Below the pieces are notes generated by a model. The model saw nothing but the letters and a program-made list of their open reading frames with translations. It was not told the origin of the DNA and ran no database searches. Both the position numbers and the translations under genes were made by a program. Shown here in pieces: positions 43,933-52,862 of a stretch of DNA of 64,000 nucleotides. This DNA is from JACSRF01 sp963695505 (GTDB lineage: Bacteria > Chloroflexota > Anaerolineae > Promineifilales > Promineifilaceae). Within the stretch, counting starts at the first letter, position 1. Each line of letters starts with the position of its first letter. Location: NCBI GenBank assembly GCA_963695505.1, contig CAVOGX010000011.1, positions 248,001 to 312,000 of the forward strand. The letters run 5' to 3'.

Positions 43933-44146
43933 AAGCGACCGTAGCAATCATTATTTGATAAAAACAGTTTCTTGTGAAGGTGGTCTATGATATGCCGCTT
44001 TCAGTTACAGATAATCTGCACAGGCTGAAATTCAGCAAGAGGTGACGAGCGAGCGCAACAATTCAAGTCGGCACTCGCCTTTTCAGCCCGGCCATCCCGA
44101 TATGACAGTGCTGCAACCAGGGGCATTCATCCAACGCGTACGCCAT
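43933..44146. other. 214-bp gene-free region
   Basis: Lies between the TPR gene and the convergent Sua5 gene. The only visible structure is a short palindrome GCTGAAATTCAGC near 44022. No coding frame and no clear terminator. Confidence 0.4.
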
Positions 44147-45211
44147 TTACTCGCGCACCTCTAGCACCCGTTCGGCGGCGCGCACCAGCCGGTCATGCAC
44201 GGCCAACCCCAGCCCCACCTGTGGAAAATCGCGGGCCAAAATCAGGCTGACGTCCAGGCGGTCAATCTGGCGTAGGGTGTAGAAAAGCTGCCGCGCTACC
44301 CCTGCCAGGTCAGCTATCGACCCCACTACGGCCGTTTCCCAGCCCCCATCCGTAAAAAAGGCTACGTCCTCTTCCGCCAATAGCAGGGCCACGGAACGGC
44401 CGTTCCGCTGCTGCTCCCTGGCCGTCTGTAGAATTGCCTGACGTACGGCCGTTTCCTCTCCGCTAAACAACCACAGCGCCGTTTGCGGTGCATAATGCCG
44501 CTCTAGCATCCCCGGCGAGGGCAGGTCGGCGTGGGGTGGGGCCATTTGCCGCCGCACTTCCACCTCTGGCAACAGGGGGTGCAGCGCCTCCAGGGGCACG
44601 CCGCCGGGCCGCAGCAGCACCGGTCTTCCGCCGGTTATGTCAAGCACCGTGGATTCCACCCCTATCAGCGTTGGGCCGCCATCCAAAATGAGGGCAATCT
44701 CTCCGGCCAAATCGTCCCAGACGTGCTGGGCGCTGGTGGGGCTGGTATGGCTGAAGCGGTTGGCGCTGGGCGCGCCAATGGGCGTTCCAGCGGCGCGAAT
44801 GAGGGCCAGGGCCACGGGATGGGCCGGGCAGCGCACGGCCACGGTGGGGCCGCCGGCCGTCACTACATCAGGAACGGCCGTTCCCTTGGGCAGCACCAGC
44901 GTCAGCGGGCCAGGCCAAAAGTGGTCGGCTAATTTGTAGGCCAGCGGCGGCACGTCCCGCGCCACGCGGGGCAGGTCGACGGCGTCGGCCACGTGGACGA
45001 TGATGGGGTCGTAGAACGGCCGTTTCTTGGCCGCAAAAATCTTTCTGACCGCCACGTCATTGAGCGCATTTGCCCCCAGTCCATACACCGTTTCTGTGGG
45101 AAAGGCTACCAGCCCCCCCTGCCGGATAATTTGCGCCGCTTCTTGCAAAACGGCCGTGGCCTGCAGCGTTGTCAGTTGCGAGGGGTCAATTTTTAGCAAG
45201 CGCGTCTGCAT
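44147..45211 (-). CDS. sua5: Threonylcarbamoyl-AMP synthase (Sua5/YwlC long form)
   Basis: A 354-residue protein with the YrdC domain (GGLVAFPTETVYGLGANAL near residue 35, KKRPFYDPIIVHV, GPTVAVRCPAHPVA, PSANRFSHTSPT) and a C-terminal Sua5 domain of about 130 residues (SPGMLERHYAPQTALWLFSG onward). It makes threonylcarbamoyl-adenylate for the t6A37 modification of ANN-decoding tRNAs. The Sua5 domain distinguishes it from short TsaC. It follows the ABC exporter gene by 5 bp on the same strand. Confidence 0.92.
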   Translation of the reverse strand: MQTRLLKIDPSQLTTLQATAVLQEAAQIIRQGGLVAFPTETVYGLGANALNDVAVRKIFAAKKRPFYDPIIVHVADAVDLPRVARDVPPLAYKLADHFWPGPLTLVLPKGTAVPDVVTAGGPTVAVRCPAHPVALALIRAAGTPIGAPSANRFSHTSPTSAQHVWDDLAGEIALILDGGPTLIGVESTVLDITGGRPVLLRPGGVPLEALHPLLPEVEVRRQMAPPHADLPSPGMLERHYAPQTALWLFSGEETAVRQAILQTAREQQRNGRSVALLLAEEDVAFFTDGGWETAVVGSIADLAGVARQLFYTLRQIDRLDVSLILARDFPQVGLGLAVHDRLVRAAERVLEVRE

Positions 45212-45216
45212 GTCAG

Positions 45217-46967
45217 CTATTCATACCGGGCAAAAATACGCTGGTAGTCGCGGCTGCGCGCCAAAAGCTCTTCGTGGGTGCCCTGGTCCACCAGTTCCCC
45301 CTGCTTCAGCACCAAAATGCGGTCTGCCCAGCGAATCTGGCTCAGGCGGTGGGTAATGAGAAAAGTCGTCCGCGCCTCGCTAATGCGCCGCATCGCCTGC
45401 TGAATCTTGTCTTCCGTAGCGCTGTCAATGGCGCTGGTGCTGTCATCCAGGATGAGTACCCGCGGATTGGTTAAAAAAGCTCGTGCAATGGCCACTCGCT
45501 GCCGCTGCCCACCCGACAAGCGTGACCCCCCGCTCGCCAACTTCAGTTTCGTACCCATCCTTGAAGCTCATAATAAATTCGTGGGCCTGGGCTTCACGAG
45601 CGGCATGCTCAATCTCAAGCTGGGTCGCATCGGCGCTGCCAAAGGCAATATTTTCCGCCAGGGTGCGCGAAAACAGGAAAATGTCCTGCTCAATAAAAGA
45701 AATTTGCGAACGCAGCGCTTCCAGCTTCCAATCCCGCACGTCAACCCCGTCAACCAGCACCCGGCCCTCGGTGGCGTCAAAAATGCGATTAATCAACCGG
45801 GTAAGCGTCGTCTTGCCGCTGCCCGTTTGCCCCACAATGGCGACCGTCTCGCCAGGCCTGGCCGTAAAAGTAATATTGCGCAGCACCGCCGCACCTTCGT
45901 AGGCAAAGCTGACATTCTCAAAGGTCACTTCGCCCCGCAGGGGTTGGTCATAACCGGTTACATTTTCGTCCAGATCAGTTTCTGTGTTAATCAGTTCTAA
46001 AATGCGGCGCGCGCTGGCGATGCCAATTTGCACCAGATTGAAGGCAAAAATGGAGACAAAGGTAGGGAAACGGAGCACACCCATGAGGCCAACAAAGGTC
46101 ACGACATTGCCCAGGGTAATTTCTCCGGCGCGCCAGAGATACATGCCATGTAGAAAAGCAGCACCCCAGGCCACGCTAAACATGAGCATGGGTAAATAAC
46201 GGGCCTGGATGGCCCCTTGCTCAACGAAGTGGTCGCGGTAGCGTCCAGCGTCGCGCACAAATTTGTTTAGCTCCTGCCTCTCTTGGGCGCTGCCTTTAAC
46301 CACTTCTATGCCAGAAATTGCTTCGGCCAGCCCGGCATTCATGGTACCAAACTGCTCGCGCAGGGCATTACTGACAGGGTTTAGCCGCCGGGCATAATCA
46401 GCCACGGTAATGATCAGGGTCACCAGGAATATGACTGGGACCAGCAGCAGGCGGGTGTCCAGGGTAACAATAAGGACTGATGGGCGCGATAATGCCCAGG
46501 GTGGCATCAAAGATGAGCATTATTCCAGGACTAAACATTATGTTTAGGGAGCGCACGTCGTTGGTGGCGCGGGCCATGATGTCACCGATGCGCTGCTTGC
46601 CGTGAAAGGTCTGGCTTTTGCCCAGCAGGCTGGCGTACAGTTCGTCCCGGGCGTCGCGCTCGATACGTTGGGCGATAAATTCATTGGCGTAGTTGCGCCC
46701 CATGCCCATGAGGCCTTGGGTTGCTGCGGTGGCCAAAACGCTAACAGCCAGGGCTAACAAGGCTGAAGTGGTCCAATCTGGCTGGGAAATCAGATCAAAA
46801 GCGCGGCCGATGAACACCTGGACAAAACTATAGGCATAGTTGTTGATAACGGCCGTTATCGTCACCAGCAAGGGCAGCATAGGGTACCGCAGCGTGTGGG
46901 ACAAAATCCAGCGTACCGGTCCGGTGTGATTGTACCGGTATTCATCTTCAAGCTTAAATTCGCGCAT
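45217..46967 (-). pseudogene. ABC exporter (fused permease-ATPase) with two frameshifts
   Basis: The protein starts MREFKLEDEYRYNHTGPVRW and has six-helix ABC exporter transmembrane segments (YANEFIAQRIERDARDELYA, GKQRIGDIMARATNDVRSLN). A frame change near 46495 leads to LLLVPVIFLVTLIITVADYA and the ATPase with Walker A GQTGSGKTTL and Q-loop ISFIEQDIFLFSRT. An extra base near 45533 then shifts into LSGGQRQRVAIARA and Walker B VLILDDSTSAID. Total about 580 codons, the usual half-transporter length. Both lesions are single-base and the rest is perfectly conserved, so assembly error is as likely as real decay. Substrate: lipid or drug type. Confidence 0.8.
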
Positions 46968-46993
46968 AGCGTCTCTTGGAATAATTGGTGATT

Positions 46994-47644
46994 TTACGCT
47001 CCATTGTCAGGGAATACAACCGCCTCTTTACCCGACAGCTTGTCTTGAATACGGCCGACAACAATGTCTAAATGCTGCGGCTTGTTCACGAAGTCGAGAT
47101 TCTGGCTGGGAATGGTCAGCACCGGGCACAGGTCGAAGTTTGCCAGCCACTCGTCATAAAAGGATTCTAACAAGCTCAGGTATTCGGCCGTTATGCCCGC
47201 CTCAGCGGCCCGGCCCCGTTGGCGAATACGCGCCATCAGCACCGCTACGGGGCATTCCAGGTAGAGCAGCAAGTCGGGGCGCGGCAGTTGTTCGGTGATG
47301 AGGCGAAAGACACGGCGGTACGCATAATAATCACGCTCGCTGAGATTGCCCATGTGGTGTAAGGCGCGGGCAAAAATGTGCGCATCTTCGTAAATGCTGC
47401 GGTCAGCAATGGCCGAACCGGGGCCAGTTGCTAATTTGATATGCTGCTCAGCCCGGTGGCCCAGAAAAAAAACCTGCAAATGGAACGACCACTGCTGCAT
47501 GTTGGCATAGAAATCGGCTAAATAGGGATTGTCGGCCACGGATTCATAGGCAGTCTGCCAGCCCAGGCGCGCGCCCAGCCGTTCGGTAAGAGACGTTTTG
47601 CCTGCGCCAATATTTCCGGCAACGAGGACAAGGTGATTGGTCAT
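46994..47644 (-). CDS. Deoxynucleoside kinase
   Basis: A 216-residue P-loop kinase of the dCK/dGK/TK2 family. Walker A is VLVAGNIGAGKTSLTERL, ESVADNPYLADFY follows, the ADRSIYEDAHIFARAL segment holds the DRS base, and MARIRQRGRAAE is the LID. It phosphorylates deoxynucleosides for salvage into dNTPs. Specificity (A, G or C) cannot be read reliably. GGAGG stands 8 bp before the ATG. It is 26 bp upstream of the ABC exporter on the same strand. Confidence 0.88.
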   Translation of the reverse strand: MTNHLVLVAGNIGAGKTSLTERLGARLGWQTAYESVADNPYLADFYANMQQWSFHLQVFFLGHRAEQHIKLATGPGSAIADRSIYEDAHIFARALHHMGNLSERDYYAYRRVFRLITEQLPRPDLLLYLECPVAVLMARIRQRGRAAEAGITAEYLSLLESFYDEWLANFDLCPVLTIPSQNLDFVNKPQHLDIVVGRIQDKLSGKEAVVFPDNGA

Positions 47645-47778
47645 GAAATCAACCTCCGAGGAAATTCCGCAGACATTTTGCCAGAAGGCTAAACCATACT
47701 GGCGGAGCGCTGCGGCGCGGGGACACTTTTTTGTGAGAAGGGGTAATTGTCAACGGGCAAGGGAAAATTGTCAATGGT

Positions 47779-48180
47779 TTAGATAGAGTGGGCCAAAAAG
47801 AGGAGGATGAGGCCGTACCAGGGGCTGCCGCATAGATAGCCGGGTTCACGAATGATGGCATAGGTAAGGGTGGCAACGAGTATGAATAAAAGGAGGCTGA
47901 CAAATACCCAACGGAGGGCGCGGCGGCGCTGGCGGCGCTGCCATTGTTCTGGAGTGAAGGTTTGGGTGATACGGCCGTTTCCCCCGCAAACCTCACAATC
48001 TATCCATTCAATCAAAGCCACCGCAGCATCGTGACCACAAGGCAAAAGCCCTTCCGTTTTTCCTGCCCAATCACCCTCAGTATCAACTTCCTGACCGCAT
48101 AGGGCACAGTGCGGAACATACCATTTCCCCGTCCCCTCACATACCTGACACATGCTTACAATCTGGTGCAAGTCGTCCAT
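47779..48180 (-). CDS. DnaJ-type zinc-finger membrane protein
   Basis: A 133-residue protein with cysteine-rich repeats like the central DnaJ zinc finger: CQVCEGTGKW, CALCGQ, CGHDA and CEVCGGNGRI (about residues 11-70), an Arg/Gln-rich segment and a C-terminal helix ALRWVFVSLLLFILVATLTY followed by a second short hydrophobic stretch. Probably a membrane-anchored zinc protein assisting folding or sensing. Function unknown. It stands alone; the 183 bp upstream show nothing recognisable. Confidence 0.6.
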   Translation of the reverse strand: MDDLHQIVSMCQVCEGTGKWYVPHCALCGQEVDTEGDWAGKTEGLLPCGHDAAVALIEWIDCEVCGGNGRITQTFTPEQWQRRQRRRALRWVFVSLLLFILVATLTYAIIREPGYLCGSPWYGLILLFLAHSI

Positions 48181-48363
48181 TATCCTTTTATAATTCCATT
48201 AGCGACCGTAACAGCTTTGGCACGGCCATTCTCATAACCGTTATAATGATGCAATTATACAAAACTTGAACTTAAAATTCAGAACTAAAGGTCGGATTCG
48301 GGCGATTTGCCTCTAGCTCCCCCCCTTTAGCTCCAAACACTATCACTCATTGAGGTCTTCTAA

Positions 48364-49053
48364 ATGCGTGCATTTATTCGTCTTGTGGCGCGGCTGCTTA
48401 TTTTCTTGATTGCTGACGTCAAAACCTACGGCATCGAAAACTTACCACTAACTGGGGCCTGTATTGTGGCTTCTAATCATTTGGGGCGCATAGACGCTAT
48501 TTTGACGCTCACCGTTACCAATCGCAACGATCTGATCTTGATGATTGCTGAAAAGTACGAAAAAAGTTCGTTATGGCGTTTTGTCGCTCGCAACCTGGAT
48601 GCTTTTTTTGTCAACCGCCACGAACCGGATCTGAAAGCGCTGCGAAAAGTAACCCGCAGGCTGCAGCGCGGCGAGTTTTTCGCCATTGCGCCCGAGGGAA
48701 CCCGCAGCCCTACCGAGTCTTTGCTGCCCGGCAAGCATGGCGCCGTCTACCTGGCCATGAAAACCGGCGCGCCCATTATACCCGTTGCCCTTATTGGGAC
48801 TGAAGACCGGGTAGTGAAGGGAAATTTGCGGCGCCTCAAACGCAGCAAAATTGTGCTGCGCGCCGGTGAACCCTATTCAATACCCCCGCTAGCAGGCACA
48901 GACCGGGATGCCTACCTGGAAGCCCAAACCGACGAACTCATGTGCCGTATTGCCGCCATGCTCCCCGAAAAATACCGGGGCGTGTACGCTAACCACCCCC
49001 GATTACAAGAATTAATAGCGGACGGTTACGCGCACCCTACTTCCCCCCACTAA
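48364..49053 (+). CDS. plsC: 1-acyl-glycerol-3-phosphate acyltransferase
   Basis: A 229-residue PlsC-family enzyme with a hydrophobic N-terminus, the catalytic HxxxxD in SNHLGRIDAIL (His49, Asp54 approximately), the FFVNRHEPDLKALRK block and the substrate motif PEGTRSPTESL. It adds the second acyl chain to lysophosphatidic acid at the membrane, a step downstream of PlsX/PlsY. The stop overlaps the stop of the convergent oxidase gene by 4 bp. Confidence 0.88.
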   Translation: MRAFIRLVARLLIFLIADVKTYGIENLPLTGACIVASNHLGRIDAILTLTVTNRNDLILMIAEKYEKSSLWRFVARNLDAFFVNRHEPDLKALRKVTRRLQRGEFFAIAPEGTRSPTESLLPGKHGAVYLAMKTGAPIIPVALIGTEDRVVKGNLRRLKRSKIVLRAGEPYSIPPLAGTDRDAYLEAQTDELMCRIAAMLPEKYRGVYANHPRLQELIADGYAHPTSPH

Positions 49054-50433
49054 ACAAAAAGCTTGCCTGGGTTTAGAATACCCTTGGGGTCCAGGCTTTG
49101 TTTTAGCTGGCGCATTACATCCACCGCCTCGCCGTGCTCCTGGCGGAGGTAAGGCGCTTTTCCAACCCCTACCCCATGTTCGCCCGTGCTGGTTCCGCCC
49201 AGTTCAATGGCCTTCAGCACAATGGCCTTATTCACATCATGAACGCGGGCTTCTTCGGCTGCATCGCGAAAGCCAAGGGTAACATGCATATTGCCATCAC
49301 CGGCGTGGCCAATCATGAAACCGCCGACGCCATTGGCCTGCATGGCGTCTTCAGCGTGGGCGATGAGCTGCGGGTAAGCGCTGATGGGTACGGCTACGTC
49401 GGTAACCAGCCACTGAACGTCAGGACGGGAGCGGACCCAGGTTTCGTACGTATGGTGGCGGGCTGTCCACAACCGCTGGCGTTCGGTCGGGTCGGCAGTT
49501 GCATGAATATGGGTCGCACCAAACTCCGCGCATATCTTGTTAACCATCTCCAACCCCAGGTGAATGGTTTCAGCGTGAGCGGCATGAAATTCCATAAGCA
49601 AGGTGGGCTGCGCGGGCAGGTCCAGGTGGTTTTCACGGGAGAGGAGTACGGCCGTTTCTGCATCAATGAACTCTAACGCCGCCAAATCCAGCCCACTGCC
49701 ACGCACGGCCACTACCGCCTCGATGGCCTGGGCCGGCGCCGGGAACGAGGCCATCACCGCACTCATCAACTCTGGAACAGGGGTGAGCTTGAGGGTGGCT
49801 TCGGTGATGACGCCCAGGGTGCCTTCGCTGCCCACAAAAAGGTGCAACAGGTCATAGCCCGCCGACTGCTTAATAGAGCGCGACCCTACGCGAATGAGAC
49901 GGCCGTCCGCTAAAGCCACCTGCATGCGCAGCACGTTATCTTTCGTTGCGCCATATTTAACGGTGCGAATGCCGGCGGCGTTATTGGCCAACATGCCCCC
50001 AATGGTAGCGTTAGCGCCGGGGTCTGGTGGGAAGAAAAGGCCATGCCGGGCCAGGTGCGCATTCAGATCTTTGTAACCCAAGGCCAGGCTGCACGGTCAC
50101 TTGAAAATCGTCAACGTGCACGGCCAAAACGGCCGTCATGCGCTCAGTGGAAAGGGAAATGCCCCCAAACCAGGGAATGGGGTGCCCTTCAAAAGAGGAG
50201 CCCGCCCCCCAAGGTGTGACGGGGATATGGTGCTGGTAAGCCAAAGCGAGAACGGCAGCCACCTGTTCGGCCGTTTCTGGCCAAACTACCACCTCTGCCA
50301 GGCGCGGGGCAAAGCGGGACATGTCTTGGGCATGAAGCTGGCGGTCTGCCTCGGCGGTGCTCACATTTTGCGACCCAACAATAGCCTCTAACTGCTGCAC
50401 AATCGTGGAGCTTACAGGGGTAAACTCTGCCAT
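49050..50433 (-). pseudogene. glcD: FAD-binding oxidase (glycolate/D-lactate dehydrogenase, GlcD type) with one frameshift
   Basis: The start at 50433 (AAGGA ahead) gives MAEFTPVSSTIVQQLEAIVG and the FAD-binding PCMH fold (PVTPWGAGSSFEGHPIPWFG). An extra base in CTTGGGTTAC near 50080 shifts the frame; the second part continues YKDLNAHLARHGLFFPPDPG, ATIGGMLANNAAG, the cap domain and the end HGVGVGKAPYLRQEHG, ILNPGKLFV. Total about 460 codons, normal for this family, which oxidises 2-hydroxy acids. Because only one base is wrong and all motifs are intact, I suspect an assembly error and a working gene. Confidence 0.85.
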
Positions 50434-50494
50434 AAACCAATCCTTTTTGCGGGAATTGGGCATGATTCTGCCTGCCAAATGGCCGTATGGCAAA

Positions 50495-51088
50495 TTATTT
50501 ATTGGGCGTGAGGGTTATTGGCGGTACGGCGTGGCGCTTGCGGCCTAACTGCCAGATGAGAAGCAGCACGAGCACGACAGGCAGGAGCACCAGCCACGCT
50601 GGAGGCGGCGCGAAAGAATCGGGCAGCGGATCGGGAGGTGTGTGCGCTTTTTCCCAATTAACGCGTCGGTAGCGCGCGCCGGTTGTGATGGAGCCCTTAA
50701 AATCTGCTCCGGACACATTGCTATTACGCAGCCTGCCGCGGCTGAAATTGGCGCCTGTTAAATTGGCCCCCTGCCAGTTAACGGCATTTATTTTGGCGGT
50801 TGTAAAGTCAGCTTGCTGGCAGTTGGCCTGCTCCAGGGTGACGCCTAGCAAAAATGCACCATGCAGACACGCATTTGAAAGATCGGCATGGGAAAGATCG
50901 CAGCCGACGATCAGGGAATTGCTCAAATCAGCCCCGCTGAGGTTGGCGCCCGCTAGCTGCAGGCCCGCCAGTCGGATCCCAGCAAGGTTGGCATCACGGA
51001 GATCGGCACCGTTCAGATTATGACTCTGCTGAATGGCCGCCTTTAGATCTTCTTTTGTACGCAGTTGTTTTTCATTTTGGGGGAGCAT
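50495..51088 (-). CDS. Pentapeptide-repeat protein with C-terminal membrane anchor
   Basis: A 197-residue protein. Residues about 25-140 are pentapeptide repeats A(D/N)LxX (LNGADLRDANLAGIRLAGLQ, LAGANLSGADLSNSLIVGCD, GANLTGANFSRGRL) forming a right-handed beta-helix. A proline-rich linker and one helix, WLVLLPVVLVLLLIWQLG, follow near the C-terminus. The role of most such proteins is unknown; the helix can mimic DNA or be a binding surface. The anchor suggests a scaffold at the membrane. Confidence 0.8.
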   Translation of the reverse strand: MLPQNEKQLRTKEDLKAAIQQSHNLNGADLRDANLAGIRLAGLQLAGANLSGADLSNSLIVGCDLSHADLSNACLHGAFLLGVTLEQANCQQADFTTAKINAVNWQGANLTGANFSRGRLRNSNVSGADFKGSITTGARYRRVNWEKAHTPPDPLPDSFAPPPAWLVLLPVVLVLLLIWQLGRKRHAVPPITLTPNK

Positions 51089-51105
51089 GATTACCTCACC
51101 AGGCG

Positions 51106-52005
51106 CTAGCCGGAGACAGGTTCTTTAAAATCGTAAAGACCATCAACCACAGACCACTGCTTTTGGCATTGCGGGTCTGGGCAGTGGAGACGGCCGTTTT
51201 CCACCTCTCCCAGCGGCGATAGACAATTTGGGCAGGCAAAGAAACTGGGGGGAACGGCCGTTTCACCCCCCGCGGGGTGGGAACTATGGACAAACACACT
51301 GGGAGCAAGCTGCCACCAGTTACCGGTTAATTGCGCTGCGCTATCCAGACCGGCAAGGAGCGAAGCCGGGACCAGCTTCTTCAACGGCTCAAAGCGAAAA
51401 TGTGAAACTGTCAGCATCCTTCCTGGGCCAAAACCAGCCTGGCGAAGCTGCTTTTGTATCCATTGCGGGTGAAAATCAAAGTTTAGCTCCACAAATTCAA
51501 CCGGCGCACGATCAAAAGGAGACCACTCTTGCCGCTTTAACCAATAGCGAAAAACGGCCTTCAAGTTTTGCTTGTTGGCAAATTCCAAGATGTAATGACC
51601 GCCAGGGCGGGCAATGCGCGCCAACTGCCGAAAAAGTGCTGGGGCGTCAGCCGCGTGATGCAACGTGCGCACTTGTACAACTGTTTCAAACAGCCCCTCG
51701 ACAAAAGGCATCTGGTACCAGTTGCCCGCCACATACAGGATACGGGAATCCCCCCTCAGGTGTTCCTGCGCCTCGCGCAGCAATGACCGGGAATAGTCGA
51801 ACAGTACCACCTTCTCGTACCCGCGATACTCCTCCGCCAGGCGTCCAAAACCGGCGCCAATTTCAATCAAGGTTCTGCCCCGGGCAGGCATAAGCCGGCG
51901 CAGGGCAATGCGCTCGGCCCGGTCTTCATAGTCGCGCCCCTGTCCCTCCCAAAAACGGGTGCGATAATCAGACCCTTCGTAATCACAAACAGGGGGCGTG
52001 GTCAT
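51106..52005 (-). CDS. SAM methyltransferase with C-terminal Trm112-like zinc ribbon
   Basis: A 299-residue protein. A Rossmann methyltransferase (LIEIGAGFGRLAEEYRGYEK for motif I, VVLFDYSRSLLREAQEHL, GNWYQMPFVEGLFETVVQVR) is joined to a zinc ribbon CPNCLSPLGEVENG ... CPDPQCQKQWSVVDGLYDF that resembles the Trm112/UPF0434 module. In other systems that module activates a methyltransferase in trans; here it is fused. Start ATG 52005 is chosen over 52032 from the weak context. Substrate unknown (tRNA, protein or small molecule). Confidence 0.75.
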   Translation of the reverse strand: MTTPPVCDYEGSDYRTRFWEGQGRDYEDRAERIALRRLMPARGRTLIEIGAGFGRLAEEYRGYEKVVLFDYSRSLLREAQEHLRGDSRILYVAGNWYQMPFVEGLFETVVQVRTLHHAADAPALFRQLARIARPGGHYILEFANKQNLKAVFRYWLKRQEWSPFDRAPVEFVELNFDFHPQWIQKQLRQAGFGPGRMLTVSHFRFEPLKKLVPASLLAGLDSAAQLTGNWWQLAPSVFVHSSHPAGGETAVPPSFFACPNCLSPLGEVENGRLHCPDPQCQKQWSVVDGLYDFKEPVSG

Positions 52006-52034
52006 ATTCAGCGTGTGTTTCCCGGGAAACAAGT

Positions 52035-52661
52035 TTATTCAGTGGCCGACTCATCAGGCGCCGGTTCTGGAACGGCCGTATTACCGGAAATGCGGTCAAA
52101 CAACTCAGCATTTGTTGCCGGCAAGCCGTTCAACAGCGCGTCGAGGGGTGAAAACAGGCCTTGCAACTGGCTAAAAGGTGCTCCCAAATCCGTTTCATTT
52201 AGGGGAATCACGGCTTCAACCGCAAGCTGCACAGGAAGTTGCTCATTAATGGGCACGTCCAGGTCAAGCTGCACCGGCAACTGCAAATTCACCGGCAGTT
52301 CCAAATTTACCTGGCCATTAATTTGCCCGCCACCATCGGGAAAGGTAAAAGTTGCGGGAACATCCAACTCTACCGCATCCACCACCACAACCGTCGTTGT
52401 GGTAGACAGGGGCACGGTCAGCACGACGGGAATGGTGTCACTGACGTCAATAGTGCGCCGGATAGTTGCTGCATTCATATCCTCAAAGCTTTCATTAAGG
52501 CCGCCAACAATGGGCTTGGCAATGTCATTAACTATGGGAATGATGAGGGGAGATGCCACCAGCAGCACAATAATCAGCACCAGATTGGTAACAAAGGAGA
52601 AAATGATGGCAAAGGTTTTGAACGCCTGCCACGGCTTGCCGTCTCGTAAATACTTGTTCAT
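52035..52661 (-). CDS. Membrane-anchored protein with LPVxL strand repeats
   Basis: A 208-residue protein with one helix (AIIFSFVTNLVLIIVLLVAS) and a long outside domain. Residues about 95-160 carry alternating strands: FPDGGGQINGQVNLELPVNL, LPVQLDLDVPINEQLPVQLA. The tail is acidic (PEPAPDESATE). GGAGG precedes the ATG. No family recognised; the alternating pattern suggests a lipid-facing beta layer, like periplasmic or envelope lipid-binding sheets, but this is a guess. The gene lies 30 bp upstream of the methyltransferase on the same strand. Confidence 0.55.
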   Translation of the reverse strand: MNKYLRDGKPWQAFKTFAIIFSFVTNLVLIIVLLVASPLIIPIVNDIAKPIVGGLNESFEDMNAATIRRTIDVSDTIPVVLTVPLSTTTTVVVVDAVELDVPATFTFPDGGGQINGQVNLELPVNLQLPVQLDLDVPINEQLPVQLAVEAVIPLNETDLGAPFSQLQGLFSPLDALLNGLPATNAELFDRISGNTAVPEPAPDESATE

Positions 52662-52862
52662 TTGCCGACCTCCGGATATTTACAGTTTAGCTTGACATAT
52701 AATTCCTGAATTATGGTAGCATGGTTCTGGCAAATATCAAAGGGGGAGTTCTTAGGATTTGTTTCCCAGGATAGAAGACGGGGTCTTTCGCCCCACCCTG
52801 ATTGGCGAGAGCAGGTGAATTCAGTAGAATGGAGCCCAGGGGAGCAACGTACAGGTAAATCT

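Noticed and set aside
52692..52717. TTGACA followed by TATGGT as a promoter for the NYN gene
   Set aside because: Spacing is only 14 bp and the -10 match is poor.
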